The notes: a model not told the origin generated them from the letters alone. DNA of 64,000 nucleotides from Acidobacteriota bacterium (GCA_021325515.1 JAJPHC010000048.1:27587-91586), one strand, 5' to 3'. Positions 34,860 through 44,953 are shown, counted from the stretch's first letter. Translations and numbers: made by a program.

Positions 34860-36182
34860 ATGCGCGCAGGTCTCCTGAGTGTGATGGCATCTCTGATTTT
34901 CGTCACTACGGTCGCCGCATCCCCTATCAGCGACAAATACGCCGCGCTGGGAGGCCCCGGTGGATTTCTCGGCAAAAGGATCGGCGAGGAAATCGCCCTC
35001 GGCGGCGGCAACAGCTATCAGATGTACGAGCACGGCCGGATCTACTACAGCGACTCCGCTCATGGCGCATTCGAAGTCCACGGGCTGATCCTGCAGCGTT
35101 GGCTCAAACTTGGCGGCCCGCTGAGCAGCTACGGCTATCCGGTCACCGACGAAATTCTCATGTACGACGGCTGGGGACACGTTTCGAAATTCCAGGGAGG
35201 AGAGATGATCTGGCGTCCATCCACCAACGCCGTGACCGAGATCAAGATCACAGACCTGCAGGTCGATCTGCCGACACCGCCGGGCGAAGTGTGGCGCGTC
35301 GGGCAAACCTACAATGGCGTCAGCCATGGTGGTAAGTGGGTTTACTGCTATGACTTTTCCTCCGAATTCGGCAAGACGGCCGGCAAGCCCATTCCCTCGG
35401 CGGCCGACGCACCAATCATTGCATTTCAGGACGATCTCACAAGCGGCAAGACGAACGAAGGCAACAGCGTGATGCAGAGGTTGGGCATGGCCCGCTATTC
35501 GTCCAGCCTCCACATCGGACAGGGCTCCTATCTGAAGTACGCACCCAAGAATCAGATCTGGGTCGGCTGGCCCGGACGTCTGGTCAAGTCCGGTGAAACG
35601 ATCGCGGAAGCCGGCGACACCGGGACGGACGCTGGCAACGATCACCTTCACTATTGCGTAACGACATCGCCTGACAGACAGAAATACAAACCATTTGAAT
35701 CCGTACCTGTATCGTTCCGTAATTTTGAGGTCTCCAGGAACGGCAAGGATTGGAAAACCGTCAGCACCGGCGTCCCGATCACAAACGATTTGGTGCGACG
35801 CAAACCAAACTGGTCCGGAGGTGCGCCCACTGTGAATACGTCGTCGGAACCGGCCAACTTCGGTTCGCTCGAAGGTCAGGTTTTCATGACCTCCGGTTAC
35901 AAAGCCGCGAATGGCAAAGTGCTGATTTCTGTCGTCACGCTGTGGGGCGAACCAATCGCCAGCACGTATATCGCGATCGTGCCGGGGGTGAACGACGCCG
36001 GACCCATCAAATTCAAGTTCGGCAAAGTGCTCGATTATCCCGGTCTCGTCGTACGTGCCGCTCTCGAAGGCGATGCTGTGCCTGTCTCCTACACTCTTTA
36101 CGGAGAGAGCGACAAGGTCGACGTGGCACCCGGCGAAACGCGAATCGCAAACGTGACGTTGAAGCCGAGCAAGATGCCATGA
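34860..36182 (+). CDS. Secreted LGFP-repeat protein with degenerate M23-like domain
   Basis: A 440-residue protein with a signal peptide (MRAGLLSVMASLIFVTTVAA). About 22-125 hold LGFP-type repeats (SDKYAALGGPGGFLGKRIG; ILQRWLKLGGPLSSYGYPVT), which anchor or bind envelope sugars. About 150-270 follow an M23/LytM layout: WVYCYDFSSEFGKTAGKPI, PIIAFQDDL, VKSGETIAEAGDTG and the HxH-like NDHLHYCV. The first zinc His of M23 (HxxxD) appears as Tyr, so peptidase activity is doubtful. A C-terminal Ig-like region (SLEGQVFMTSGYKAANGKVL) follows. GGAG lies just before the ATG. The stop overlaps the next start. Confidence 0.75.
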   Translation: MRAGLLSVMASLIFVTTVAASPISDKYAALGGPGGFLGKRIGEEIALGGGNSYQMYEHGRIYYSDSAHGAFEVHGLILQRWLKLGGPLSSYGYPVTDEILMYDGWGHVSKFQGGEMIWRPSTNAVTEIKITDLQVDLPTPPGEVWRVGQTYNGVSHGGKWVYCYDFSSEFGKTAGKPIPSAADAPIIAFQDDLTSGKTNEGNSVMQRLGMARYSSSLHIGQGSYLKYAPKNQIWVGWPGRLVKSGETIAEAGDTGTDAGNDHLHYCVTTSPDRQKYKPFESVPVSFRNFEVSRNGKDWKTVSTGVPITNDLVRRKPNWSGGAPTVNTSSEPANFGSLEGQVFMTSGYKAANGKVLISVVTLWGEPIASTYIAIVPGVNDAGPIKFKFGKVLDYPGLVVRAALEGDAVPVSYTLYGESDKVDVAPGETRIANVTLKPSKMP

Positions 36183-37084
36183 TGTCCAACCTGGCCTTTT
36201 CGCCGCCCAGTTCCGAAATGACGATCGAGATGGTGAACACAGCCCGCACACGAGAATTCAACCCACTCGAGCTCGGAGGAACGTGCAGGCGACTATGTAT
36301 CGCCGGAGCCATGTGCATCATGGCGGCCATTCCAGCTCTTGGCGCCCCCGACCTGATCCTGCGAAAACTCGAAATCCGGGACACCCATACATTGAAGATC
36401 TTCGTGTCCAACAATGGCGATCAGGACAGCGGCGCCTTTGCAGTCCGCGTTTCCGCGATCGACGCCCACAAGAAGGTTCTTCGAATCGTCGATCAGCAGT
36501 TTCCTTCCGTCGGCGCACATCAATTCCGCGAAGCGGATGTCCAGATCGATCTTTCGGCAGCAGCCCGCGTCGTGGCTGTCGCGGACATCGGACGTTCCGT
36601 CACGGAGACCGACGAATCGAACAACGTGCAATCGGCAGAAATACCAGTGTCCGTTGCCGCGAAGGAACAGAAGGTCATCAAGATCTCAAAGTCCTCCGGT
36701 ACCCCACCGCAGGCTATCGTCCTGCCTCCTGTTCCCTCGGGGGACCTGGCGGTCACCGGGATCAACTTCACCGATGAAGGCGGTAAGGATCGTGTGGTGG
36801 TCGTCATCCGAAACGCCGGGAATGTGCCGTGGAAGGAGGGGAAACGGGTGCTGACGTTACGACGTACGGTCATGAAAGAAGGAGGGCAGCCAACCGTGAC
36901 TGTAGGGTCGCTTACTGCGTTACCGGACCTCGCGCCCGGCGAGACCTGGGCCCGCGCCTTCGACCGCCCCCCCGAAGTCAACGGTGCAAGGTCATACAGA
37001 TGGGAGGCGACCCTGGCCCCGGGCGACGGCAATCCCGCAAACGATCACTTCTCGCTGACCAGAGAAACCACCAAGTTCGATTGA
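36179..37084 (+). CDS. Secreted CARDB-like domain protein
   Basis: Up to 301 residues. The start overlaps the upstream stop as ATGATG; a later in-frame start (about 36230) would give a more usual signal peptide (RRLCIAGAMCIMAAIPALGA). Two Ig-like CARDB modules are seen: APDLILRKLEIRDTHTLKIF with VTETDESNNVQSAEIPV, and SGDLAVTGINFTDEGGKDRV with NPANDHFSL. The motif NNV/NDHF near the end of each module is typical. Such modules mediate adhesion or assemble surface proteins. Translational coupling to the LGFP gene suggests joint function. Confidence 0.75.
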   Translation: MMSNLAFSPPSSEMTIEMVNTARTREFNPLELGGTCRRLCIAGAMCIMAAIPALGAPDLILRKLEIRDTHTLKIFVSNNGDQDSGAFAVRVSAIDAHKKVLRIVDQQFPSVGAHQFREADVQIDLSAAARVVAVADIGRSVTETDESNNVQSAEIPVSVAAKEQKVIKISKSSGTPPQAIVLPPVPSGDLAVTGINFTDEGGKDRVVVVIRNAGNVPWKEGKRVLTLRRTVMKEGGQPTVTVGSLTALPDLAPGETWARAFDRPPEVNGARSYRWEATLAPGDGNPANDHFSLTRETTKFD

Positions 37085-37112
37085 CGTCCTGGCGTCCGGC
37101 GTCATCAGCGGT

Positions 37113-37140
37113 GCTCGCGACTCGCTTGCGAGTCGCGAGC
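37113..37140. terminator. Bidirectional hairpin terminator
   Basis: GCTCGCGACTCGC and GCGAGTCGCGAGC are exact complements with a 2-nt TT loop, a 13-bp stem, located between convergent genes ending at 37084 (plus) and 37156 (minus). No T run is present. Confidence 0.7.
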
Positions 37141-37155
37141 GAAACCACGAACGTG

Positions 37156-37551
37156 CTACTTCGCGCCGTTCCAACTGAATGAGCCGCTGACGCCGGCCTG
37201 CGTATACGTGCCGGTGAAGTGCGTGCTGTCAGTCAACTTGAATGTAAACGTCCCCTTTGTCCCATCGGGATTCCACCAGTTGCCGGTGAGCGTTTTGCCG
37301 TCTGTGGAAACGGTTCCGTAGAGGGTCCCATTCGCTCCATCGACTTCGACACTGCCGTCAATTCCGTTCGCATTTTTCGAATCGGCCTTCAAAGACACCG
37401 GCGCCGCGGCCGTCCGTTTGTCCGTTGTCGTCCAACTCGTTTTCCATGTGCCGGCGAAGCTGGTCGCCGCTTGGACAGCCGGCGTCAACAAGGTCACTAC
37501 GACGAAGAGCATAAGGAACGCCAGAAGGCGAAAACCATCCCGGTTTGGCAT
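37156..37551 (-). CDS. Small secreted beta-rich protein of unknown function
   Basis: A 131-residue protein. A signal peptide ends TPAVQAA. The rest is beta-rich and repetitive: FAGTWKTSWTTTDKRT, GTLYGTVSTDGKTLTGNWWN, GTFTFKLTDSTHFTGTYTQ, ending SGSFSWNGAK. This pattern recurs in small lipocalin-like or META-like domains that assay-type annotations leave unnamed. No enzymatic residues. About 195 bp with nothing recognisable separates it from the next gene. Confidence 0.72.
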   Translation of the reverse strand: MPNRDGFRLLAFLMLFVVVTLLTPAVQAATSFAGTWKTSWTTTDKRTAAAPVSLKADSKNANGIDGSVEVDGANGTLYGTVSTDGKTLTGNWWNPDGTKGTFTFKLTDSTHFTGTYTQAGVSGSFSWNGAK

Positions 37552-37746
37552 TAGGCACCCTCCTCAATAAGATGAAGCAGGCTAGAAATAACCCCTCCTC
37601 TACAGAACGTCAAGGATTGCCCGTATTTTCCCCAGGATCAGCACCCGCCGAGGTCGTTTCGATGGCCGCTGCGATGCCGGTCGTGTCCTGTCCAGCCAAC
37701 CTCGGCAGCGCGATTGCACAACGCTGATGAACCGGAGTCATCGAAC

Positions 37747-40700
37747 GTGGCCGAAGCACCGCCCTCTCCCAATTTTCAATTGCTCTTCGAGTCCGCGCCG
37801 GGACTCTATCTGGTCCTGACGCCCGATCTGCGCATCATCGCCGCGAGCGAGGCCTATCTCCGCGCCACGATGACGCGGCGCGATGACATCCTCGGCCGTT
37901 ATCTCTTCGACATCTTTCCCGACAACCCGGACGATCCCGCGGCCACCGGCGTCCGCAACCTCCGCACGTCGCTCGAACGCGTGCTGCACACGCGTACGGC
38001 CGACACGATGGCGGTGCAGAAATACGACGTGCGGCGCCCCGGCGGCGGGTTCGAGGAGCGGTATTGGAGTCCGCTCAACTCTCCCGTCCTCGATCCCGCC
38101 ACGGGAGAGCTTGCCTACATCATCCACCGCGTGGAAGACGTGACCGATTTCATCCGGCTCACGCAATCCGATCAGCAGCGCCATCAGATGAATGAAGAGC
38201 TGCGTGCGAGGGCGGCGCGTATGGAAGCGGAGATCTATCTGCGCGCCGCCGAAGTCCAGGAAGCGAATCGCCGCCTCGAATCGGCGAACCACGATCTGGA
38301 GCTGGCGAACGAGCGCATTCGCATGCTCGACGAGTTGAAGAACCAGTTCTTCGCCAATGTGAGCCACGAGTTGCGCACCCCGCTCGCGCTGATCCTCGGG
38401 CCGGCGGAGACGCTGCTCCGGCAGGGCGGACAACCGCCCGAGGTTGCCAGACAACTGGCGACGATCGAGCGAAATGCGAAGCTGCTGCTCAAGCACGTCA
38501 ACGACCTGCTCGACATCGCGAAGCTGGAGGCAAAAAAGATTCAGCCCAGATACGCGCGCGTCGACGTTGCGAAATTTCTCCGGCGAGTCGCCGCGCATTT
38601 CGAGACGATCGCCGATTCACGCCACATCGAGCTCGAGATTCATACGCCGCCGCGGCTCGAAGCCGAGATCGATCCCGACAAGATCGAGCGCGCATTGCTG
38701 AATCTCCTCTCGAATGCGTTCAAGTTCGTCCCCGACGGCGGGATCATCGATTGTGAAGTGACGCTCGCCGCGGAGCATCAGATCGCGATCAGCGTCAGCG
38801 ACAACGGGCCGGGAATCCCCGAGGAGTCGCGCAGCGCGGTGTTCGAGCGCTTCCGCCAGTTGGAAGGCGGCATGACGCGGAGTGCCGGCGGCACAGGCCT
38901 CGGGCTGGCGATCGTGAAAGAGTTCGTCGACCTCCATCACGGCAGCGTCGCGATCGAGACCTCGCGGCACGGCGGCGCGAAATTCGTCCTGCTACTTCCG
39001 CGCTGGGCGCCCGCCGGCACCGACGTCGGCGCCGGTCCGCAGTTGCCGCACGTCGACACGCGGATCGCAGCCGAGAGCATTCACGCCGAGCTCGCAACCA
39101 GCCGGAGCACAGCGGCAGAAACCTCTGATGCCGCGCAGAGGCAGGCAGCAGAAGCGCCGCGCGTGCTCGTCGCGGAAGACAACGCGGAGATGCGCGAATT
39201 TCTCGCCGATGTGCTGAATCACGAGTGGTCCGTACACACTGTGCGCGATGGACGCGAAGCGCTGGAGGAGGCGCGCGTGCACATGCCCGACGTCATCGTG
39301 AGCGATCTGATGATGCCGGTGATGAGCGGAGAGGATCTGCTGCGCGCCATCAAAGCCGACGAGTCTCTCAAACATGTGCCGGTGCTGCTGCTGACGGCGC
39401 GCGCCGACGAAGGGGCCACGCTCGACCTTCTGCGGAAGGGTGCCGATGATTACGTCGCGAAGCCCTTCACGCCGGAAGAGCTGCGCCTGCGGGTTTCGCG
39501 GCTCATCACGATCAAGCGGACGCGCGAGCTGATGCAGCGCGAGCTCGCCAGCTCCAGCGAAGATCTCGCGGAGCTCGGCAGCGAGCTGCGCAACGCCCTC
39601 ACGGCGCTGCGGCTCAAGGAAGATCTCCTGCGCCGCGCTCTCGAAACCTCGGACAAAGCCAATCGCTCGAAGGACGAGTTCCTTCTCGTCCTCTCCCACG
39701 AGTTGCGCACGCCGCTCACGTCGATCGTCGGATGGGTCGAGATCCTGCGCATGGGCACCTGCGATTTCGAGACGATGCGAAACGGACTCGAGGCGATCCG
39801 GCGCAGTGCCCAACTGCAGACTGCTCTCGTCGAAGAGCTGCTCGACGTGTCGCGCATCATCACAGGCAGGCTGCGGCTGGAGATGGAGCCCGTCGATCTC
39901 TCGCAACTCGCCGAGAAGGTCGTCGATTCGTTCCGGCCCGCGGCGGAGGCGAAGAACATCTCGCTCGAGATCGCGGCACCGCGCGGCGGACCGCGCATCG
40001 GCGGTGATGGCAACCGCCTGCAGCAGGTGATCTGGAATCTCGTCTCGAACGCGCTGAAGTTCACGGCGAAGGGCGGATGCGTGAGCGTCAGCGTGGCGTA
40101 TCGCGGCCGCGATGCGGTGATCGAAGTGTCGGACACGGGCGCAGGCATCGCGCCGGAATTTCTGCCCGAGGTGTTCGACCGGTTTCGCCAGGCGGACAGC
40201 TCGACGACGCGGCAGGCAGGAGGTCTTGGACTCGGCCTCTCGATCGTCCATCACCTCGTCGAGCTTCACGGCGGCACGGTTGCCGCGGAGAGCGAAGGCC
40301 TCGGACGCGGTGCGACGTTTCGCGTGACGCTGCCGGCGCTCATCGGTGCGACGCCGCAGCCCGGCCCCGCGATCGATGTTCCGGCCGCGGATCGCGCGAA
40401 CCTGAGCGGGCGATCGATTCTCGTCGTCGACGACGAACCGGCGACGATCGCGTTTCTCACGGCGTTTCTTCAACGCTGCGGCGCGAGAGTCCGAAGCGCG
40501 TCTTCAGCCAGCGAAGCACTCGCGGCGGTCGAGCGCGAGTGGCCGGAAATCCTGATCACCGACATCGCGATGCCGCAGGAAGACGGCTTCGCGCTGCTGG
40601 CAAAAGTACGAGAGCGAAATCGCGACCTCACGGCGATCGCATTGACGGCTCACGCTCCTGCCGGCGACCGGAAGCGATTCATCGCCGCAGGCTTCGACGA

Positions 40701-40782
40701 CTTCATCGCCAAGCCGGCGAGCCCCGCGCAGATTGCAGATGTAATCGTGCGGAGCACGCGGCGAAAACAGCACGACATGTGA
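37747..40782 (+). CDS. Double hybrid histidine kinase (PAS-HisKA-HATPase-REC-HisKA-HATPase-REC)
   Basis: A 1011-residue cytoplasmic protein that fuses two kinase modules. A PAS domain (about 8-140) contains [20 protein letters not shown]. Kinase 1 has [16 protein letters not shown] (His ~206), [16 protein letters not shown] and [17 protein letters not shown]1 (about 472-590) has [13 protein letters not shown] and VSDLMMP (Asp ~519). Kinase 2 has [16 protein letters not shown] (~650), [16 protein letters not shown] and [21 protein letters not shown]2 (about 890-1005) has [12 protein letters not shown] and ILITDIAMP. The GTG at 37747 was chosen because GGAG lies 9 nt before it; a TTG at 37714 extends it by 11 residues. 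Its C-terminal half resembles the kinase at 41.3 kb. Confidence 0.9.
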   Translation: MAEAPPSPNFQLLFESAPGLYLVLTPDLRIIAASEAYLRATMTRRDDILGRYLFDIFPDNPDDPAATGVRNLRTSLERVLHTRTADTMAVQKYDVRRPGGGFEERYWSPLNSPVLDPATGELAYIIHRVEDVTDFIRLTQSDQQRHQMNEELRARAARMEAEIYLRAAEVQEANRRLESANHDLELANERIRMLDELKNQFFANVSHELRTPLALILGPAETLLRQGGQPPEVARQLATIERNAKLLLKHVNDLLDIAKLEAKKIQPRYARVDVAKFLRRVAAHFETIADSRHIELEIHTPPRLEAEIDPDKIERALLNLLSNAFKFVPDGGIIDCEVTLAAEHQIAISVSDNGPGIPEESRSAVFERFRQLEGGMTRSAGGTGLGLAIVKEFVDLHHGSVAIETSRHGGAKFVLLLPRWAPAGTDVGAGPQLPHVDTRIAAESIHAELATSRSTAAETSDAAQRQAAEAPRVLVAEDNAEMREFLADVLNHEWSVHTVRDGREALEEARVHMPDVIVSDLMMPVMSGEDLLRAIKADESLKHVPVLLLTARADEGATLDLLRKGADDYVAKPFTPEELRLRVSRLITIKRTRELMQRELASSSEDLAELGSELRNALTALRLKEDLLRRALETSDKANRSKDEFLLVLSHELRTPLTSIVGWVEILRMGTCDFETMRNGLEAIRRSAQLQTALVEELLDVSRIITGRLRLEMEPVDLSQLAEKVVDSFRPAAEAKNISLEIAAPRGGPRIGGDGNRLQQVIWNLVSNALKFTAKGGCVSVSVAYRGRDAVIEVSDTGAGIAPEFLPEVFDRFRQADSSTTRQAGGLGLGLSIVHHLVELHGGTVAAESEGLGRGATFRVTLPALIGATPQPGPAIDVPAADRANLSGRSILVVDDEPATIAFLTAFLQRCGARVRSASSASEALAAVEREWPEILITDIAMPQEDGFALLAKVRERNRDLTAIALTAHAPAGDRKRFIAAGFDDFIAKPASPAQIADVIVRSTRRKQHDM

Positions 40783-40791
40783 GCCGCGCGC

Positions 40792-41223
40792 TCAGGTACG
40801 GCTGCGCGATTTCCGCGGCCGCGGCGCGTCACGCCGCTCCCCACCTTGCTCACTCGCCCCGCTCACCGTCTGTGCGCAATGGAGAAGCGTGCTGAGGTCG
40901 AATGGCTTGTGGATGATTCCCGCCACGCGCTCGCGGGGAATCTGATGGAGGATCGCCGGCGACGCGGCGGTCATGACGAGGATCTTCGGCGGCTGCACCG
41001 CCGCACCGAGCTGTTCAATGACGCCCAGCCCGTCGAGCCGGGGCATCATCAGATCGAGCACGAGAAGGTCGTACTTCTGCTCCGAGAGTTTTTCGAGGGC
41101 CTCCACCCCATCGGTTGCGGAATCGACGGTGAATCCTTTCTTTTCCAGCGCTCGAGTGACCAGCAGGCGAATGGATGGCTCGTCGTCGACGACGAGCACG
41201 CGGATGATCGAATTAGTGTGCAC
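40792..41223 (-). CDS. Single-domain CheY-like response regulator
   Basis: A 143-residue receiver: RVLVVDDEPSIRLLV, phospho-Asp in LLVLDLMMPRLDG, Thr in ILVMTAASPAIL and Lys in GIIHKPFDLSTLL. The last 20 residues are basic and disordered (DAPRPRKSRSRT). It resembles the regulator after tRNA-Val. It lies 30 bp downstream of the GAF hybrid kinase on the same strand and is the last gene of the kaiC-like operon, so it probably receives phosphate from that kinase. Convergent with the double hybrid kinase, only 9 bp apart. Confidence 0.9.
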   Translation of the reverse strand: MHTNSIIRVLVVDDEPSIRLLVTRALEKKGFTVDSATDGVEALEKLSEQKYDLLVLDLMMPRLDGLGVIEQLGAAVQPPKILVMTAASPAILHQIPRERVAGIIHKPFDLSTLLHCAQTVSGASEQGGERRDAPRPRKSRSRT

Positions 41224-41253
41224 GCGCGACGCAAAGCAAGATCGCGACCATCG

Positions 41254-43329
41254 TCACTCGGCGACGAGCTCCGCGATGATGCGGGCCAGTTGTGCAGGGT
41301 TGACGGGCTTCTGCACATATTCGCGGAATCCGGCCGAAAGCACGCGCATCTGATTCTCCTCGCGGCCATACGCGCTCAGCGCCAGCGCGGGAACATCGCG
41401 GCCCATCTTGTGCGTGAGGTCCTTGAGCCGCCGGATGAGCGCGTAGCCATCTTCGCCCGGCATCGCGATGTCGCTGATCACGAGATCGGCATCGTAGGAG
41501 CGCAGCGTTTCGATCGCCTCCCCCACCGAGGCCGAGACGCGGACGCCCGCACCAAACTGCTCGAGGACTTTCTCGAGCATGTGCCGCGCTTCCTCGTCGT
41601 CATCGACGACGAGAATCCTGTAGCCGGTGAGCTGCTGCTGCATCGTCTGAATCTCTTCGGCATCGGCGGGATGCACGGCGCGGATCGGCAGCGTGACCAC
41701 GAACTCCGCCCCGTTGCCGAGCCCTTCGCTGCGCGCTTCGACCGTCCCTCCGTGCAACTCCACGAGATGGCGGACGATGGCCAGGCCGAGACCGAGGCCG
41801 CTGTGGCTGCGCGTGGTCGTCGTCCCTTTTTCAGCCTGCCGGAATCGCTCGAACACATGCGGCAGGAAGTCGGGAGCGATGCCGGCTCCGGAGTCGCGCA
41901 CGCGAAGCACTGCACTGCTCCCTTCCTTCGCGAGCTTGACGGCGACGGTTCCTCCCGACGGCGTGAACTTGATCGCGTTCGACAACAGATTCCACACCAC
42001 TTGCTGCAACCGCGTCGGATCGCCCCAGACGCTGACGGGATCGGGCGTGATGTCGGATTCGATCTTCACCCCCTGTTCTTCGGCCGTCGCGCTGTAGGTC
42101 GACGCGATCCGCTGCACGAGCGGACCCAGCTCGACGGGGCCGCGCTGCACGCGAAGCTTGCCGGCGATGATGCGCGAAACATCCATGAGGTCTTCGACCA
42201 GACGCGCTTGAACCTGCGTGCTCCCCTCGATCATGGCGATGGCCGTTTTCGCATCTTCGCTGTGCGGATCTTCCTTCAGCATCTGAAGCCAGCCGATGAT
42301 GGCGGTCATCGGCGTGCGCAGTTCGTGCGCGAGCGTTGCGAGGAAGTCGTCTTTGGCCCGGTTCGCCTCCTGCGCTTCCTGAAAGAGACGCGCCTTCTGC
42401 ACCGACGCCGACGTCATGGTCGCGAGTTGCACGAGCACGGCTTCATCCTCGGCCGTGAAGTCGCCGTCCGGCTTGTTGAGCAGCGCGATGAAGCCGAACG
42501 AAACGCCCTGGTCATCGGTGAGCGACGCGCAGATCGCATTGTGCGGCGAGCCCGGAGAACCGGCTGCCGAGAATGTGTGAGCCAACGCGGAATCCGCGCA
42601 GTCGCCGGACGAAAGACGGAGAGTCTCGGTGAATGTCTCGCGCAGCTCCTGATGGTGCTCGGTCAGGAACTGCCGCCACGCATCGTCGTCCGTCGACGCG
42701 GCGAAGATCGGCGGATACGCTTCCTCCGACGCTTCGATGCTGGTGACGGCGATGCTCGCTCCGAGCAGCTCGCGCGCGCGGTCGGTGAGCATCTGAATGA
42801 CGGTGCCGAGAGACAGCGTCGACGCGATCGCCATCGATGCGTCGGCAAGGCTGGCCAGCCGTTCGGCGTGGAGTCTCTCAGCTTCGAGCAGCGTGCGGAT
42901 GTGGTACTGCCGGTGCCGCGCGCGCAGAGCCGACCACGTCACGCTGAGCAACGTGTCGACGTGAATCGGCCGGTCGACCAGCGTGACATTCGCTCGCGGA
43001 CCGAGCACACCGGCCAGCGCCGTTCTCGAGCCGGGCGTGAAGACGAGAAGCGGAATGTCGGACCACGCCGGCTGGCCGTCGATCACCTTGCGTAGACGCG
43101 GAATCGATTCCGCCGTCAACGCCTCGGATGTGATCAGGACGGCGCCCGCACCGCGCGAGATCTCCTCGACGAGCGTGTCGACGTCGTCATAGACCTCGCA
43201 CGCAATCCCCGCCTCCGCAAAAATCTGCGCGGTGATTTCTCCGTCGACTCCGGTGGGCGCGAGCACGAGCACGCGGTGCTCGAGGCCACCCTCAGTCCCG
43301 GCCGGCTCTTGTGCTTCCTGGTTCGTCAT
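41254..43329 (-). CDS. Hybrid histidine kinase (pseudo-REC-GAF-HisKA-HATPase-REC)
   Basis: A 691-residue soluble kinase. Residues about 18-135 form a receiver-like domain without the phospho-Asp (VLVLAPTGVDGEITAQIFAE, PLLVFTPGSR), as in kinases downstream of KaiC-type switches. A GAF domain covers about 160-320 (LSLGTVIQMLTDRARELLGA, AICASLTDDQGVSFGFIALL). HisKA has FLATLAHELRTPMTAI (His ~333); HATPase has VWNLLSNAIKFTPSGG and [22 protein letters not shown] (about 575-690) has ILVVDDDEEARHML and VISDIAMPGEDG. Its start lies 38 bp inside the 3' end of the KaiC-like gene, so the two are translationally coupled. Confidence 0.9.
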   Translation of the reverse strand: MTNQEAQEPAGTEGGLEHRVLVLAPTGVDGEITAQIFAEAGIACEVYDDVDTLVEEISRGAGAVLITSEALTAESIPRLRKVIDGQPAWSDIPLLVFTPGSRTALAGVLGPRANVTLVDRPIHVDTLLSVTWSALRARHRQYHIRTLLEAERLHAERLASLADASMAIASTLSLGTVIQMLTDRARELLGASIAVTSIEASEEAYPPIFAASTDDDAWRQFLTEHHQELRETFTETLRLSSGDCADSALAHTFSAAGSPGSPHNAICASLTDDQGVSFGFIALLNKPDGDFTAEDEAVLVQLATMTSASVQKARLFQEAQEANRAKDDFLATLAHELRTPMTAIIGWLQMLKEDPHSEDAKTAIAMIEGSTQVQARLVEDLMDVSRIIAGKLRVQRGPVELGPLVQRIASTYSATAEEQGVKIESDITPDPVSVWGDPTRLQQVVWNLLSNAIKFTPSGGTVAVKLAKEGSSAVLRVRDSGAGIAPDFLPHVFERFRQAEKGTTTTRSHSGLGLGLAIVRHLVELHGGTVEARSEGLGNGAEFVVTLPIRAVHPADAEEIQTMQQQLTGYRILVVDDDEEARHMLEKVLEQFGAGVRVSASVGEAIETLRSYDADLVISDIAMPGEDGYALIRRLKDLTHKMGRDVPALALSAYGREENQMRVLSAGFREYVQKPVNPAQLARIIAELVAE

Positions 43330-44869
43330 TGAGAATCGGGACCCCCGACATGATCCCGCGGAACTGCTCGAGCGGCGGTCCGATGCGAATGCCTTCCCCC
43401 GTCAGGCGGAAGTCGCGAATGGCCGTCTCGTGCGCGCCGCTGCGGCGCTTGAGAACCGAGACCGCCTTCAGAATGCGGCCGCTCGTTTCGTAGTAGCGCA
43501 GGAGAAGAACTGCGTCGGCGAGATAGCTGACGTCGATCGCCGAAGACATCGTGCCGATCAGACCATGCTGCGCGACGACGAGGATGGTGGCGACGCCGCG
43601 CTCGGAGAGATAGCTGAGCAGCTCGTGCAGATGAAGCGTGAGAAAGCGCTCCTCCGGCATCGCGTTGAGATAACCGTTGAGACTGTCGATGACGATCATC
43701 TTCGCGCCGTCTTTCTCGACGGCGAGCCGGACGAGATGCGCGAACTCGCCGGGAGGGAGCTCGGCGGGATCGATCTGCTGCGCGGTCAGACGGCCGGCGT
43801 CGATCTGCTCCTTCAATCCGATCCCGATCGATTCCGAACGGGAGACGAGACTCTTTCTGCTTTCGTCGAAGATGAACATCGCGGCCACTTCGCCATGACG
43901 CGCCGCGGCTGTCGCATACTGCGCGGCGAGCGATGACTTGCCGGCGCCGGCAGGTCCGAGAATGATCGTGCTGCTGCCGCGATCGATGCCTCCGCCGAGG
44001 AGTGCGTCGATCTCCGGGACATCGCTGGAGATCGATCCGAGATCCTGCTCCTCGCGGCGCTCGACCTCCATCGCGCGCGGCGTGGGTATCCCCGGCTCGA
44101 TGTAGTCGCGCCGCCGTTCGGCCGCGATGAGCCGCGGATAGACGACGAGGCCGCCCTGAACGATGGAGAAATCATGGAAGCCGCCGCGATAGCCGACTCC
44201 GCGCAGCTTGACCACCTCCAGCCTGCGCCGTGCCGCGCCGTAGAGCGGCGCGCGCCGCTCGAGGAGAATGACGCCGTGCGGGACGCTGTGAAGCTGCAGA
44301 TCGTTCGAACTCTCGGTGCGATCATCGAGGAGGAGCACCGTCATCTTCCGGCTGGAGAAGAATTCCTTGAGCGCGAGAATCTGACGGCGATAGCGAAACG
44401 TGCTTTGCGACAGCAGCCGGATCTCGGACAGCGAGTCCAGCACGACGCGCTGCGGCTGCACGCGATCGACCTCTTTCAACAGCGCGTCGATCGTTTTTCC
44501 CAGCTCGACTTCCGCCGGGTGAAACATCGTCGTCTCACGCTCGTGCCGCAGAAGATCCTCGCCCACGAGTTGTTCGTAGATGTCCAGCCGCGAAACATCC
44601 CAGCGGTGTGACGAAGCCACGCTCCGAATCTCGCGCGCGCTTTCTGAAAGCGTGAGGTAGAGACCCTTCTCGCCGTTCCTGTCACCCGCGAGGAGGAACT
44701 GCATCGCGAGCGTCGTCTTGCCTGCGCCGGGATCGCCCTGAATCAGATAGACGAAGTCTTTCGGCAAGCCTCCCCGCAGAATCTCGTCGAGGCCGGGAAT
44801 GCCGGTGCTGATCCATTCGCGGTCTGCATCATCATCAGTGAGGTCTGCGGAGAATGTGGATTCACTCAT
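43292..44869 (-). CDS. KaiC-like two-domain RecA-type ATPase
   Basis: A 525-residue non-cyanobacterial KaiC homologue with CI and CII domains. CI: GIPGLDEILRGGLPKDFVY, Walker A GDPGAGKTT (45-53), LTLSESAREI and VVLDSLSEIR. CII: VPEIDALLGGGIDRGSST, Walker A GPAGAGKSS (~304), FIFDESRKSLVSRSESIGIG and MIVIDSLNGYLNAM. The tail (DVSYLADAVLLLRYYE, SVLKRRSGAHETAIRDFRL) is typical of bacterial KaiC-like ATPases and lacks the KaiC phosphosite pair of the clock. Such proteins act as nucleotide-driven switches feeding two-component systems. AAGAGA precedes the ATG. No kaiA or kaiB is visible. First gene of a KaiC, hybrid kinase, receiver operon. Confidence 0.92.
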   Translation of the reverse strand: MSESTFSADLTDDDADREWISTGIPGLDEILRGGLPKDFVYLIQGDPGAGKTTLAMQFLLAGDRNGEKGLYLTLSESAREIRSVASSHRWDVSRLDIYEQLVGEDLLRHERETTMFHPAEVELGKTIDALLKEVDRVQPQRVVLDSLSEIRLLSQSTFRYRRQILALKEFFSSRKMTVLLLDDRTESSNDLQLHSVPHGVILLERRAPLYGAARRRLEVVKLRGVGYRGGFHDFSIVQGGLVVYPRLIAAERRRDYIEPGIPTPRAMEVERREEQDLGSISSDVPEIDALLGGGIDRGSSTIILGPAGAGKSSLAAQYATAAARHGEVAAMFIFDESRKSLVSRSESIGIGLKEQIDAGRLTAQQIDPAELPPGEFAHLVRLAVEKDGAKMIVIDSLNGYLNAMPEERFLTLHLHELLSYLSERGVATILVVAQHGLIGTMSSAIDVSYLADAVLLLRYYETSGRILKAVSVLKRRSGAHETAIRDFRLTGEGIRIGPPLEQFRGIMSGVPILNDEPGSTRAGRD

Positions 44870-44953
44870 GTTGGTCTCTTTCGATCGGGAAGCCGGCAGG
44901 TGCGCGTGCGATGCGCGCATGAAGAGCGGAGGGGCACTGGCGAGGAGGCTAAC

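Noticed and set aside
34770..36251. 493-codon minus-strand frame opposite the LGFP/M23-like gene
   Set aside because: The plus strand has a signal peptide, repeats and ribosome-binding site; the minus frame has none.
38992..40473. 493-codon minus-strand frame within the double hybrid kinase
   Set aside because: Antisense of REC and kinase domains; composition is skewed and no start signal is present.
40846..43095. 749-codon plus-strand frame opposite the GAF hybrid kinase
   Set aside because: Antisense shadow with Arg/His/Asp-rich composition; the kinase is on the minus strand.
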